Assembly (NCBI GenBank): GCA_023299965.1
Contig: JALZVN010000009.1
Coordinates: 1-8,164 of the forward strand
Reading direction: 5' to 3'
DNA length: 8,164 nucleotides
Source of the DNA: Saprospiraceae bacterium
Lineage (GTDB): Bacteria > Bacteroidota > Bacteroidia > Chitinophagales > Saprospiraceae
Below are positions 1 through 7,424 of the stretch, one piece after another; the first letter of the stretch is position 1; each line of letters starts with the position of its first letter. Made by a program: the position numbers and the translations under genes. Below the pieces are notes generated by a model. That model saw only the letters and a list, made by a program, of their open reading frames with translations, ran no database searches and was not told the origin of the DNA.

Positions 1-153
1 GAGGGATCGCAGCGATATGAGGTAGTCAGAGGCACCTATGATGTAAGGGCTAATGCAGGCTAGCCGAGGTACGAGGATAGACAAAGTAGCCCTATACAGA
101 ATGGTGTAAATGACTGCTGAGTACAAGCGGAGAGCCCGGTCGTAGACACGCCC
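1..153 (-). repeat. Putative interspersed intergenic repeat element, one copy
   Basis: This stretch has no credible gene. Read on the minus strand it begins GGGCGTGTC (145-153), continues with a CGACCGGGCTCTCCGC block (127-142) and ends with an ATCCCTC-type end at the left edge of the window. From memory, this start, middle and end pattern resembles a family of short intergenic repeats scattered through many Bacteroidota genomes; I could not run a search to confirm it. Inside it are a perfect small palindrome ATCGC-A-GCGAT (6-16) and degenerate GAGG/ACGAGG blocks. It lies just past the stop codon of the minus-strand patatin gene, separated from it by an A-run (154-161; T-run on the minus strand). 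The left boundary may lie outside the window. Confidence 0.42.
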
Positions 154-161
154 AAAAAAAA

Positions 162-2399
162 TTATTGTTGAAAATGTGCTTTTAGTCTTTCTAGACTTTT
201 TTGATTGCTATGACCATCCATGGCTTGCATAATATCTCGCTTCTCATTTTCGGTCAAATGAAAGGTCATGGATGCTTCTTCATTCTTTACCGAAGGACGA
301 TACTTGAATCGTATGACGTCAAACATATCTTCACCAAGGAGACCATATATAAAACCTAAACTAGTATCATGGTCAAACTCTTGCAAGCGCATCATCTTGG
401 TTGCGATGCCTAACGGATCCATAAGGTTACTGATAATCCCTTTGGCCTGATCTTCGCCGATGTCTTCGCTCCTATCACGACCTTGGATCATAATCATCAC
501 CACACCTGAAGTATTCTGCTTGATCCAATCTGCGAACACGTGCATAAAACGCACTGCAGACTTGACTCCAAAATTGTCTCTAAATCCGGAATCCATCACC
601 TCTATCACTGGGCTACTCGGAAGGTGAACATTGGGTAAAATAAATGGGTACGTTGCATTCATACGCAAGGCGGTAGTAAAACTGAGATTCTCTGCATTTT
701 GATCCTTAAAGAGAGACCCAAAGTCGACTGCATCGATCTCCACACTTTCATCCTTCGTCACCCCTATCGGCGACACCATCATATACCTTACCGGCTGCGG
801 AGAGATCACCATACGACGACCATCGTTGACGATAGAAGGCGTTATAAACATCATGGGAATTTCTGCCTTCCTTTCTGGCTCGCGATAGTCTGCCAAGCGC
901 TTATTCATCACGTAGTGCGTATTCTCATTGAGCTGTTTTTCAAAAATATATCCACGATCTTTTCTATACCGATAGCCTCCTCTTTCGAATTCCATCCAAG
1001 GGAGAAACAAGTCATTGCTCACAATCATAAAGGCAATAGAATTGAGTAAATCTAAGGACACGTCTTCGACATGATTTATCGTGTACATATCATCTACTAA
1101 TCCCAATTTTTCTTGATGGTAACATTCACGCAAGTAGGCCGTCCCCACCAAGCCTCCGGAAGACCCCGAAATCAAAGCAGTATGATCTAACAATTCTCGA
1201 TCTATAGCTTGGTCTGCTTCTTGCAAAACCTCCACCGCCCAAGTCGCCGCTTTCAAACCACCGCCACTCACGCAGGTCAAAATCATTTTGGGTTTTTCTT
1301 CTTTATGCTTGGCTTTCCAGTTTTCTAAAATCTGGATTGTATTTTCAATATCGCTCTCAATGAGATCTGGGGAGGTCATTTGCTTGAGCTGCGATGGACT
1401 GTATGCGCTGGCCTCAACTTGGTAATCTAGACCATACGCTTTATTGTTGTAATTGAAATTGCGCAATCCAGTAAGCCAATTAATACCTAATAATAGACCA
1501 ACAAAAACGGTAATCTTCCAATCCTGAAACCAATAGGTCACTGCCCCAGAAATAGCCACCAAGATACTTGATAAGATAAAAACACTCGCTCCTGCTGGAA
1601 GTCGAAACCAAGGATAATCTATAAACACTCCGAAAAACAATAGTATCATCAAAGAGAATAGTTGAATGATAAGTGCATTGGTATGATTTTGCTTGAAAAT
1701 GCCTTGGAGCAGTTTGCTATCATAGTGCGCCACGGATCGAACCAATCGCAGTTTGTATTTTTCCGTCAAGTATGTTTTTACGGTACGTGTATTTCGATCA
1801 TCTTTTAGGGAATCTAAATTTGGAGTTCTTCTGCCTGGAGCAATAAACTTCATTAGATTAGGTGGACGTTTACTTTTGTCTTTGACAAAGTTTTCTATAT
1901 CCTTGTTTGTAAATCGCAGATAAGTTTTGACTGTGCGAACTACTAAAAATGCACCTGCTCCAAATCCAATACATTTTAAGAGTGTATTGCCAATCGACCA
2001 AAATTCAAATACGATTTGAAATCTCAAAACGCTGATAAAAAATATTAGTACGAATAAAGTAGGTATGATAAAATTGTTAAGTGCATACTTTCTAAAGGGT
2101 CGGTTGAGGGTCGCCAAAAATGGAAAGTAATGCGCTGATAATAAATAGCTCGTCAGATTCCAGGTGATAAAAAATCCACCATAGGCCATTCCTACTATAA
2201 AAAAGCTGAAGAAATTAACTTTGCCTAAATACTCCGGATCCAAAAATACATACTTGAGTCCGTAGTGCGAACCTAGAACACCTGTAATAAACAGCGTCAA
2301 TAGAAGCCAAACAAATATGAGTAGTGGATTGCTTCGAAGATGTAGTGCGAGCAACTGTACTGGAAAAGAATAATATAATTTGCTAATCCAATTCTTCAT
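162..2399 (-). CDS. Patatin-like phospholipase with N-terminal multi-helix membrane domain
   Basis: Predicted lipid acyl hydrolase of 745 residues. The C-terminal part carries the patatin hallmarks: an oxyanion-hole glycine run SGGGLK (about 378-383), the nucleophile elbow GSSGG (412-416, serine 414) and the second catalytic motif DSGFRDNFG (603-611, aspartate 603), preceded by a typical NATYPF segment (581-586). The Asp motif is usually DG[GA]; here the second position is Ser, a variant. The first ~315 residues contain about seven hydrophobic helices (near 27-45, 62-87, 107-127, 139-155, 242-262, 268-288, 296-312) with a basic loop at 157-240. Positive charges suggest that this loop is cytoplasmic, which would place the catalytic domain in the periplasm; this is inference. 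The ATG overlaps the end of the upstream CNNM/CorC gene by 17 bases, so the two are probably translated in a coupled manner. The substrate is unknown; a membrane phospholipid or other acyl lipid is the natural guess. Confidence 0.9.
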   Translation of the reverse strand: MKNWISKLYYSFPVQLLALHLRSNPLLIFVWLLLTLFITGVLGSHYGLKYVFLDPEYLGKVNFFSFFIVGMAYGGFFITWNLTSYLLSAHYFPFLATLNRPFRKYALNNFIIPTLFVLIFFISVLRFQIVFEFWSIGNTLLKCIGFGAGAFLVVRTVKTYLRFTNKDIENFVKDKSKRPPNLMKFIAPGRRTPNLDSLKDDRNTRTVKTYLTEKYKLRLVRSVAHYDSKLLQGIFKQNHTNALIIQLFSLMILLFFGVFIDYPWFRLPAGASVFILSSILVAISGAVTYWFQDWKITVFVGLLLGINWLTGLRNFNYNNKAYGLDYQVEASAYSPSQLKQMTSPDLIESDIENTIQILENWKAKHKEEKPKMILTCVSGGGLKAATWAVEVLQEADQAIDRELLDHTALISGSSGGLVGTAYLRECYHQEKLGLVDDMYTINHVEDVSLDLLNSIAFMIVSNDLFLPWMEFERGGYRYRKDRGYIFEKQLNENTHYVMNKRLADYREPERKAEIPMMFITPSIVNDGRRMVISPQPVRYMMVSPIGVTKDESVEIDAVDFGSLFKDQNAENLSFTTALRMNATYPFILPNVHLPSSPVIEVMDSGFRDNFGVKSAVRFMHVFADWIKQNTSGVVMIMIQGRDRSEDIGEDQAKGIISNLMDPLGIATKMMRLQEFDHDTSLGFIYGLLGEDMFDVIRFKYRPSVKNEEASMTFHLTENEKRDIMQAMDGHSNQKSLERLKAHFQQ

Positions 2400-3636
2400 T
2401 CGACAGTGCTGGTTTTATAACACGGATTGTGTCGATTTTGGTATCACTTACCAACTCAATAACAAATTTGTATCCGTTGAGTTCTATTTCATCATTCTTA
2501 TTAGGAATGGACTCACTGGTCATCACTAGGAAGCCACTCAGTGTAGTGTATTCTCCGTCTGGAAAATTGAGTCCATACTTTTCATTGAGATAGGTTATTT
2601 CTAGTCTTCCAGAAAAAAGGTATTCATGATCTGACAACTGCTTTTCTACATATTCCTCTTGATCATGCTCATCTTCTATCTCCCCAAAAATCTCCTCTAC
2701 AATATCCTCCATTGTAACTATTCCTGCTGTTCCGCCATATTCATCTACTACACATGCGATGCTGATATTCTCTTTGATAAATTTGTTGAGCAGATCTCGA
2801 ATACGCATAGCCTCTGGTACAAATGGGATGTCTAGCATAATGGACTTGATGTCCTTAGGATGCTTGAGCAATTGCTGATGGTGTACATACCCCAGTATAT
2901 CATTGATATCTCCATCCGAAGTAACCAATATCCTAGAAAAACTCGTCTTTTGAATAAGATCTAAAAGCTCCTCAATGGTGTTGGTAATATCTACTGATTC
3001 GATCTCCGTACGTGGCACCATGCAACTCTTCACGCGCTGATCTTCTAGGTGTAGGGCTTTTTCAAAGATGTCTGTATTGATCTCATCATCCGTCTCCTTG
3101 GAGGAGTTTTTGATAAAATGTCCAAGATCCATTTTGGTGATTTCGTATTGCACGTTTTCTGTAGATGCCCCCATGAAGTACTTTAAGAACAAACTAGAAA
3201 TGCGGTTCATCACCCAAGCTGGTACGAAAAGGATTCCTTGAATAATACGCATAGGTATCGCCCAGAAGTAAATCGCTTGATCTGCCCAATGCTTGAATAT
3301 CGTCTTCGGCAAAAACTCTCCAAAGATCAAAACCACCAGAGTAGATATCAAAGTATACACCGGAAGTTTCCACAGTGTACTCTCGATAGGCATGGTTCCT
3401 TCTAGAAACAATTCGAATAAAATCGTAAAGAATGCGAGGGCGATATTGTTGCCCACAAGAAGCGTACTGATAAATCGGTTTGGATTGTCATAGAACCCAC
3501 CCATAATACGACTATTGAGGGTATCTCTTTTTTTGCTCAACTCCACGCGCAACTTACTTGCTGAAATAAAAGCAATCTCAGTCCCCGAAAACAGAGCTGA
3601 GAAAAGAAGAAAAATGAAAATCAAAAATATCAGCAT
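2383..3636 (-). CDS. CNNM/DUF21-CBS-CorC_HlyC membrane protein (hemolysin family)
   Basis: A 417-residue protein with the complete architecture of the CorC/TlyC/CNNM family. The N-terminal CNNM (DUF21) membrane domain covers about 1-190, with helices near 2-17, 56-78, 92-110 and 122-148, the opening SGTEIAF (17-23), and the conserved GEFLPK (106-111). A CBS pair follows (about 206-320), ending in the family signature DEYGGTAGIVTMEDIVEEI (298-316), and then a CorC_HlyC domain (about 334-410). Family members have been linked to Mg2+/Co2+ transport or resistance; the old name hemolysin is historical and no lytic role is implied. It resembles GldE in domain order, but the N-terminus matches the general CNNM type better than the gliding protein, so I do not assign gldE. 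It lies 62 bases after the lptC-like gene; an LptC-CNNM pairing is, from memory, common in Bacteroidota. Its stop lies inside the next gene (patatin). Confidence 0.93.
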   Translation of the reverse strand: MLIFLIFIFLLFSALFSGTEIAFISASKLRVELSKKRDTLNSRIMGGFYDNPNRFISTLLVGNNIALAFFTILFELFLEGTMPIESTLWKLPVYTLISTLVVLIFGEFLPKTIFKHWADQAIYFWAIPMRIIQGILFVPAWVMNRISSLFLKYFMGASTENVQYEITKMDLGHFIKNSSKETDDEINTDIFEKALHLEDQRVKSCMVPRTEIESVDITNTIEELLDLIQKTSFSRILVTSDGDINDILGYVHHQQLLKHPKDIKSIMLDIPFVPEAMRIRDLLNKFIKENISIACVVDEYGGTAGIVTMEDIVEEIFGEIEDEHDQEEYVEKQLSDHEYLFSGRLEITYLNEKYGLNFPDGEYTTLSGFLVMTSESIPNKNDEIELNGYKFVIELVSDTKIDTIRVIKPALSNEELD

Positions 3637-3698
3637 CTTGAGCTAAAGTAGTATTTTTATTTGCCTATTGAAAACGAATGCATTATTATCTTGATATG

Positions 3699-4253
3699 CT
3701 AGTTTTCAACACCCATCTCGCCTTGTGGTCGAGTTATCTTCCATTTAGTAAATCCCTGGTCTGCCTCAAATCCATACCCATGAATCACATCTTGCGCGGT
3801 AGTTATTTTGACCAATCTTTTGGAATACACTTTCTGCTCTGTTTCGTCCCAAACTAACTCTTCTGAGTCTAAAATTTCTCCAGACCCACTTCTCCATACT
3901 ACGCTATCCTGCATCAAGATCGACTTGTCTTTTTCAAAGCGTGTAGCTTTCTTGCACGTCAATTGACTCTGTATTCTGCCACTAGAGGAATAAAAATCAA
4001 CCGCTACTCCATCTGGAAAAACCTGCTTCTTATCCCCACGCTTTGTGTTGGTCAACATTGTATTGGCTTTTACAATTACATTCACTACAGCAGAATCACT
4101 ATATATTAGTTCTACATCTGTGGTGGTTTCTACCTCAATATTTAGATCTTCGATAGAGATATTTACAGATTCCGTTTCCTGGTCTATACAAGATACAAAT
4201 CCTATCATGCTTATAAAAAGCATAAGTCCAATCGAAAATCTATTATTCATCAT
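3699..4253 (-). CDS. lptC: LptC-like LPS export periplasmic lipoprotein
   Basis: Predicted periplasmic component of the lipopolysaccharide transport bridge (LptC/YrbK family), which receives LPS from the LptBFG transporter and passes it to LptA. The C-terminal half has the family pattern: FPDGVAVDFYSSSGRIQSQL, then the SEELVWDETEQKVYSKRLVKI stretch, shortened here, and finally VIHGYGFEADQGFTKWKI before a PQGEM tail. I chose the start at 4253 because it gives a textbook lipoprotein signal: MMNNR, a hydrophobic core, and the lipobox GFVSC (Cys 22 counted from this start). An in-frame ATG at 4310 would add 19 residues ahead of the signal peptide and is less likely; 4250 is equally possible. Divergence from proteobacterial LptC is high, as usual in Bacteroidota. 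It lies between the CHU_C protein gene (75-base gap) and the CNNM/CorC gene. An attached lipid would make it an outer- or inner-membrane-tethered form rather than the single-helix anchor of Escherichia coli LptC. Confidence 0.83.
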   Translation of the reverse strand: MMNNRFSIGLMLFISMIGFVSCIDQETESVNISIEDLNIEVETTTDVELIYSDSAVVNVIVKANTMLTNTKRGDKKQVFPDGVAVDFYSSSGRIQSQLTCKKATRFEKDKSILMQDSVVWRSGSGEILDSEELVWDETEQKVYSKRLVKITTAQDVIHGYGFEADQGFTKWKITRPQGEMGVEN

Positions 4254-4328
4254 GGTATAGTTTGATACGTATATAAGAAGATACTGTTCCCTTAAAGGTT
4301 GTATCTGCATGGGATTATCCAGTATATT

Positions 4329-6437
4329 CTATCGAAGTAGGGTGATATCACCTTTAAAAAGCAGATTTACCCCATCTATGAATCCTATCGAAGCTTGATA
4401 GACAAAGACACCTTGATTCATTGGCTGCCCTCTAAAAGTACCATCCCATCCAGAATTGAAGTCGTTTAATTGCAAATCAGTGCCTTCCCAAACCAGCTCT
4501 CCGAATCTATCAAAGATCTGCATGCTATTGACAATTGTCGCAGCGGGACCCGCAAAGACAGCTGTAAAATCGTTTCTTCCATCACCATTAGGAGAGAAAG
4601 CGTTAGGGATAAAAACGGGTCTTACATTATTGACAAATATCGTGACGGAATCCACATCCACACATCCATCTTCATTGATCACTGTGATTTCATAGGTTGT
4701 CTGGCCAGGAGGGGTTACCGTCAGATTGAGGCAATCGTCACAACTCAATAGTGTATCAGGAAGCCAGGCTATATTCACATTACTCCCAGAAGGAGAAAGT
4801 AGCGCTGCTATATTTGCATCAAATCCTAAATCTACGGTCTGATCTGGCCCGGCATCGATAACTAATGGTGGTGGTCCTTCCAAGATGGCTTGAATCTCAC
4901 TTTCACATCCTTTGATATCTATGATGCCTATATTATATACTCCAGCAGTCAAACTAAAGAAATTAGGGGAGCCGACAAACGGACCACCATCTATTGAGTA
5001 GGAATATACCGGATCTCCACCTGATCCACGCACAGATATCACTCCATCAGTAGAATCACTACAGTTGGGATCCACAAGATCTTCTAATGCAATAGCTATA
5101 TCTGAATCTATTTCACAGCACTCTGTAATCACTACAGTTTGAATCTCAGTAACTATACACCCTTCATCAGTCTCTACAGTCAATACTACAAACTGCTCTC
5201 CAATAGCTGGATATGTCACAGTGAAAGGGCCATCTCCCGTGGCTGTTGCTGGAACCGCCGACTCTCCAAATGACCAAGATTTACGGATTATATTTCCTGT
5301 ATCGAAGGAAGACATATCGACTACTTCTATAGTCCTATCACATTCGATAGAATCTGGTGAAGCTATAAAGTCAGCTACAGGACCCGTAAAAACAGACGAA
5401 CCTCCAAACTCTATAGAAAAGCCATTTCCAGATTCACTAAAGTTGTTTACCAACAAACCATAGGCTTTTCCTTGTTCTAGATTGACTGCTGAAACGAAGT
5501 TATTATTTCCAGCTTGGCATCCGCAAGTCTCCCCTGCATCTCCATCTGACAAAGACAGACCAGTAGGTCCCGTACAAGGCTCCCACTCACTAAATGGAGC
5601 GCCTACATTTTCTCCTGACAACATACATCGAAGCTCTATGAGTTCACTGCAGTCTCCTACTCCGAATGGTAATTCATATAAAGCAAAATCCAAATCATCA
5701 TCTTCTTTCAATGGAGTTAGTGTGAAGGAAAGCGTGCCCGCCTCCTCTACTGTCCACGTATACCAAGAACTATTGGATTCTGCCCAACGACAAGTTGAAG
5801 AATTACATGCCGATTCCGGTAATACGTCTGCTGTCAATCCAGTACCTACTAGTTGCTCTACCACAAAAGGAGATTTATCACATAGGATCACTGAACTAGG
5901 GCAATCAGATGAAGGATCAGGAACGGCATTGAAACTATTGACACACAGTCTGAAAGTACCCACATTATCTTCATCCGCACTTACTCGGATATAATATCTA
6001 GCCCCTACTATCAAATCTGGAATGATAAACTCTGCTACTCCTTGATTATCAAAATCCGAAGCACACCCTTCCTCTACGAGGTTATCACAATTGCCAGAGT
6101 AAAGGGCCATTTCTGGAAAATTAAGCGTTCCACCCGGCAAATTCAAATCTGAATCTCCACTGACGTTGACACTCACAGAATTTCCTAGTGCTATAAAGGT
6201 ATACCATACATCATTGTCGACATTGGTCAAGGCACTAGACCAGCAACCTGGAGAATCCGTACCAGAGGAAATAGAATTTTCATTTGTAAATTCACCATTT
6301 CCTGAACAAAAATCTATTGGATTTTCGATATTCAGGGCACTATTACAAAAGTCATTGAAGACTTGTGCCTGTATGGATATACCGCTGAAAGTAGCTAGTA
6401 TGAAAAGAAACGCGTATTTGGTTATTCTTGCAGTCAT
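4329..6437 (-). CDS. Secreted multidomain protein with PKD, SprB repeat and gliding-motility-associated (CHU_C) C-terminus
   Basis: A 702-residue secreted, probably surface-attached protein; specific function unknown. It starts with a signal peptide (1-24; hydrophobic core FLFILATFSG, cut likely after IQA). Two related beta-rich modules follow (about 28-168 and 178-346), each with the DVWYTF/SWYTWTV and ALYSG/FALYELP patterns of PPC-like domains and many cysteines. Next come a PKD domain (about 351-438, with RKSWSFGE and YPAIGEQFVVLTV), a SprB-type repeat (about 455-525, with NCSDSTDGVISV and YSYSIDGGPF), another Ig/PKD-like module starting DAGPDQTVDLG (528-603), and the terminal CHU_C domain (about 607-702, IPNAFSPNGDGRNDF, FDRFGELVWEG, GWDGTFRG, ending KGDITLLR). 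This C-terminus is the TIGR04131-type domain found on proteins exported by the type IX secretion system and kept at the cell surface. The modules suggest adhesion or matrix roles; no catalytic motif is visible. It is the first gene of the minus-strand group. Confidence 0.92.
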   Translation of the reverse strand: MTARITKYAFLFILATFSGISIQAQVFNDFCNSALNIENPIDFCSGNGEFTNENSISSGTDSPGCWSSALTNVDNDVWYTFIALGNSVSVNVSGDSDLNLPGGTLNFPEMALYSGNCDNLVEEGCASDFDNQGVAEFIIPDLIVGARYYIRVSADEDNVGTFRLCVNSFNAVPDPSSDCPSSVILCDKSPFVVEQLVGTGLTADVLPESACNSSTCRWAESNSSWYTWTVEEAGTLSFTLTPLKEDDDLDFALYELPFGVGDCSELIELRCMLSGENVGAPFSEWEPCTGPTGLSLSDGDAGETCGCQAGNNNFVSAVNLEQGKAYGLLVNNFSESGNGFSIEFGGSSVFTGPVADFIASPDSIECDRTIEVVDMSSFDTGNIIRKSWSFGESAVPATATGDGPFTVTYPAIGEQFVVLTVETDEGCIVTEIQTVVITECCEIDSDIAIALEDLVDPNCSDSTDGVISVRGSGGDPVYSYSIDGGPFVGSPNFFSLTAGVYNIGIIDIKGCESEIQAILEGPPPLVIDAGPDQTVDLGFDANIAALLSPSGSNVNIAWLPDTLLSCDDCLNLTVTPPGQTTYEITVINEDGCVDVDSVTIFVNNVRPVFIPNAFSPNGDGRNDFTAVFAGPAATIVNSMQIFDRFGELVWEGTDLQLNDFNSGWDGTFRGQPMNQGVFVYQASIGFIDGVNLLFKGDITLLR

Positions 6438-6450
6438 CGGACCTAATATT

Positions 6451-6615
6451 ATGGAGTCTACTTCGAAAACTGATGACTTCTATAAAATGGGATATTCTAG
6501 ATAAATTCTTGCTTTTTGAAATTTATTGATGCCTACGCATCAGTTCATTGAGAAAAGGAAAAATATCATCCAAAACAAACATTTTTAGATTTGTAAGTTT
6601 TCGGAGTAGACTCAT
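6451..6615. repeat. Long imperfect palindrome in the divergent intergenic region
   Basis: Outer arms: ATGGAGTCTACTTCGAAAAC (6451-6470) and GTTTTCGGAGTAGACTCAT (6597-6615). The reverse complement of the left arm matches the right arm with one substitution and one extra base. The centre of symmetry falls on a hairpin TGATGC-CTAC-GCATCA (6527-6542). Between the centre and the arms the two halves still align loosely: A-rich tracts containing AAAAAG or AAAAGG sit at the same distance from the centre, and CATTTTATAG in one half faces CATTTTTAG in the other. The whole is therefore a decayed inverted duplication of about 165 bases. It contains no reading frame of note. It could be a small non-autonomous palindromic element, a duplicated leader serving both divergent genes, or a structured RNA. 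The left end is 14 bases from the start of the CHU_C gene. Confidence 0.55.
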
Positions 6616-6651
6616 GTTTTATTATAACGCCTTAAAATTACTCAAAAGTGC

Positions 6652-6680
6652 TTTGACTTTGGGTTAAGCTCTTATATTTA
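6652..6680 (+). promoter_or_regulatory. Putative Bacteroidota-type promoter for pssA-purS-rsmI
   Basis: TTTG at 6652-6655 and TATATTTA at 6673-6680 are separated by 17 bases. This fits the Bacteroidota housekeeping promoter (TTG, 17-23 bases, TAnnTTTG) with one mismatch, the last base. Transcription would start near 6687 and leave a leader of about 35 bases before the pssA ATG. The leader has no Shine-Dalgarno motif, as is common in this phylum. Confidence 0.45.
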
Positions 6681-6721
6681 AGCATAATTTAATAGATTGC
6701 CGCCATAATTACACGAAATTC

Positions 6722-7402
6722 ATGTTTAGGATACCCAATATCATAACCCTAGTCAATCTATTTAGCGGCTGCTTAGCGCTTTTATTCCTATTCCAAAAGG
6801 ATTTAACTGCTGTTTTGTTCTGCCTAGGCGTATGCTTGTTAGCAGATTTCCTCGATGGCTTTGCCGCTCGTCTGCTCAAATCTTACAGCGAGATGGGCAA
6901 AGAACTAGACTCTTTGGCTGATATGGTATCTTTTGGGCTACTACCAGGCTTTATGATGTTTTATATGTTGCAAGGTGGGGATTTTTCCACCATTACCCTT
7001 CCAGGTGCAGCAGGATTTATAGTAACCTTATTCGCTGCCCTTCGATTGGCTAAATTCAACATCGATACCCGTCAAAGTGACTCATTTCTCGGAATGCCTA
7101 CACCTTCAGCTACTCTCTTTATAGCAGGTCTATTGCTCATCTATCGTAGTCATCCTGAGAGTATACTATTCATGTGGCAAAGCCTTTTAGCCATAGGATT
7201 GGCGATATCTATCCTTATGGTTAGCGACTTACCCATGTTTAGCTTAAAATTTAAAGGATATTCGTGGAAAGGAAACGAAATTCGCTACATATTTCTCATC
7301 TTTGCGCTAGCGATGTTTTTGCTATTAAAAGATTATTCTTTGTCTGTGGTGATTGCCGCATATACCGTTTACTCTTTGGTAAAATATTTGCTCAAAAAAT
7401 GA
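6722..7402 (+). CDS. pssA: CDP-diacylglycerol--serine O-phosphatidyltransferase
   Basis: Membrane enzyme that joins serine to CDP-diacylglycerol to give phosphatidylserine and CMP, the first committed step toward phosphatidylethanolamine. The 226-residue protein contains the full CDP-alcohol phosphatidyltransferase motif D-x2-DG-x2-AR-x8-G-x3-D-x3-D: D42, D45-G46, A49-R50, G59, D63 and D67. These residues bind the metal ions and the CDP group. Features typical of the serine subtype are the opening PNIITLVNLFSGCLAL (5-20), RLAKFN (108-113) and FLGMPTPSA (122-130). Several hydrophobic helices follow up to the C-terminus KYLLKK. Length is normal for the short, integral-membrane (type II) PssA. 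It is the first gene of a plus-strand group, with purS 22 bases downstream. The phosphatidylserine decarboxylase partner is not in the window. Confidence 0.96.
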   Translation: MFRIPNIITLVNLFSGCLALLFLFQKDLTAVLFCLGVCLLADFLDGFAARLLKSYSEMGKELDSLADMVSFGLLPGFMMFYMLQGGDFSTITLPGAAGFIVTLFAALRLAKFNIDTRQSDSFLGMPTPSATLFIAGLLLIYRSHPESILFMWQSLLAIGLAISILMVSDLPMFSLKFKGYSWKGNEIRYIFLIFALAMFLLLKDYSLSVVIAAYTVYSLVKYLLKK

Positions 7403-7424
7403 TTTATATCACAATACCTCTAAT

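Noticed and set aside
1..161. Possible structured RNA gene (RNase P RNA or tRNA-like pieces such as ACAGAA)
   Set aside because: Only isolated short words match; I could not assemble the conserved core or a cloverleaf, and the repeat interpretation explains the ends better.
181..200. Small hairpin AGTCT-TTCT-AGACT followed by a T-run on the plus strand, like an intrinsic terminator
   Set aside because: The stem is only five AT-rich pairs, lies within the 3' end of the patatin coding region, and would act only on plus-strand transcription, for which no gene is visible to the left.
2383..3636. Assignment of the CNNM/CorC protein as gliding protein GldE
   Set aside because: Domain order is shared, but the N-terminal SGTEIAF segment and the LptC neighbour fit the general CNNM/hemolysin type; no gldD lies next to it.
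5482..5994. 170-codon open frame on the plus strand opposite the CHU_C protein
   Set aside because: It is antisense to a well-supported gene, low in complexity (Ser/Pro-rich), and shows no recognisable domain or start context.
6586..6593. TAGATTTG, an exact match to the TAnnTTTG -7 box on the plus strand
   Set aside because: There is no TTG 17-23 bases upstream (nearest is at 6548-6550), and the pair at 6652-6680 has better spacing and a shorter leader.
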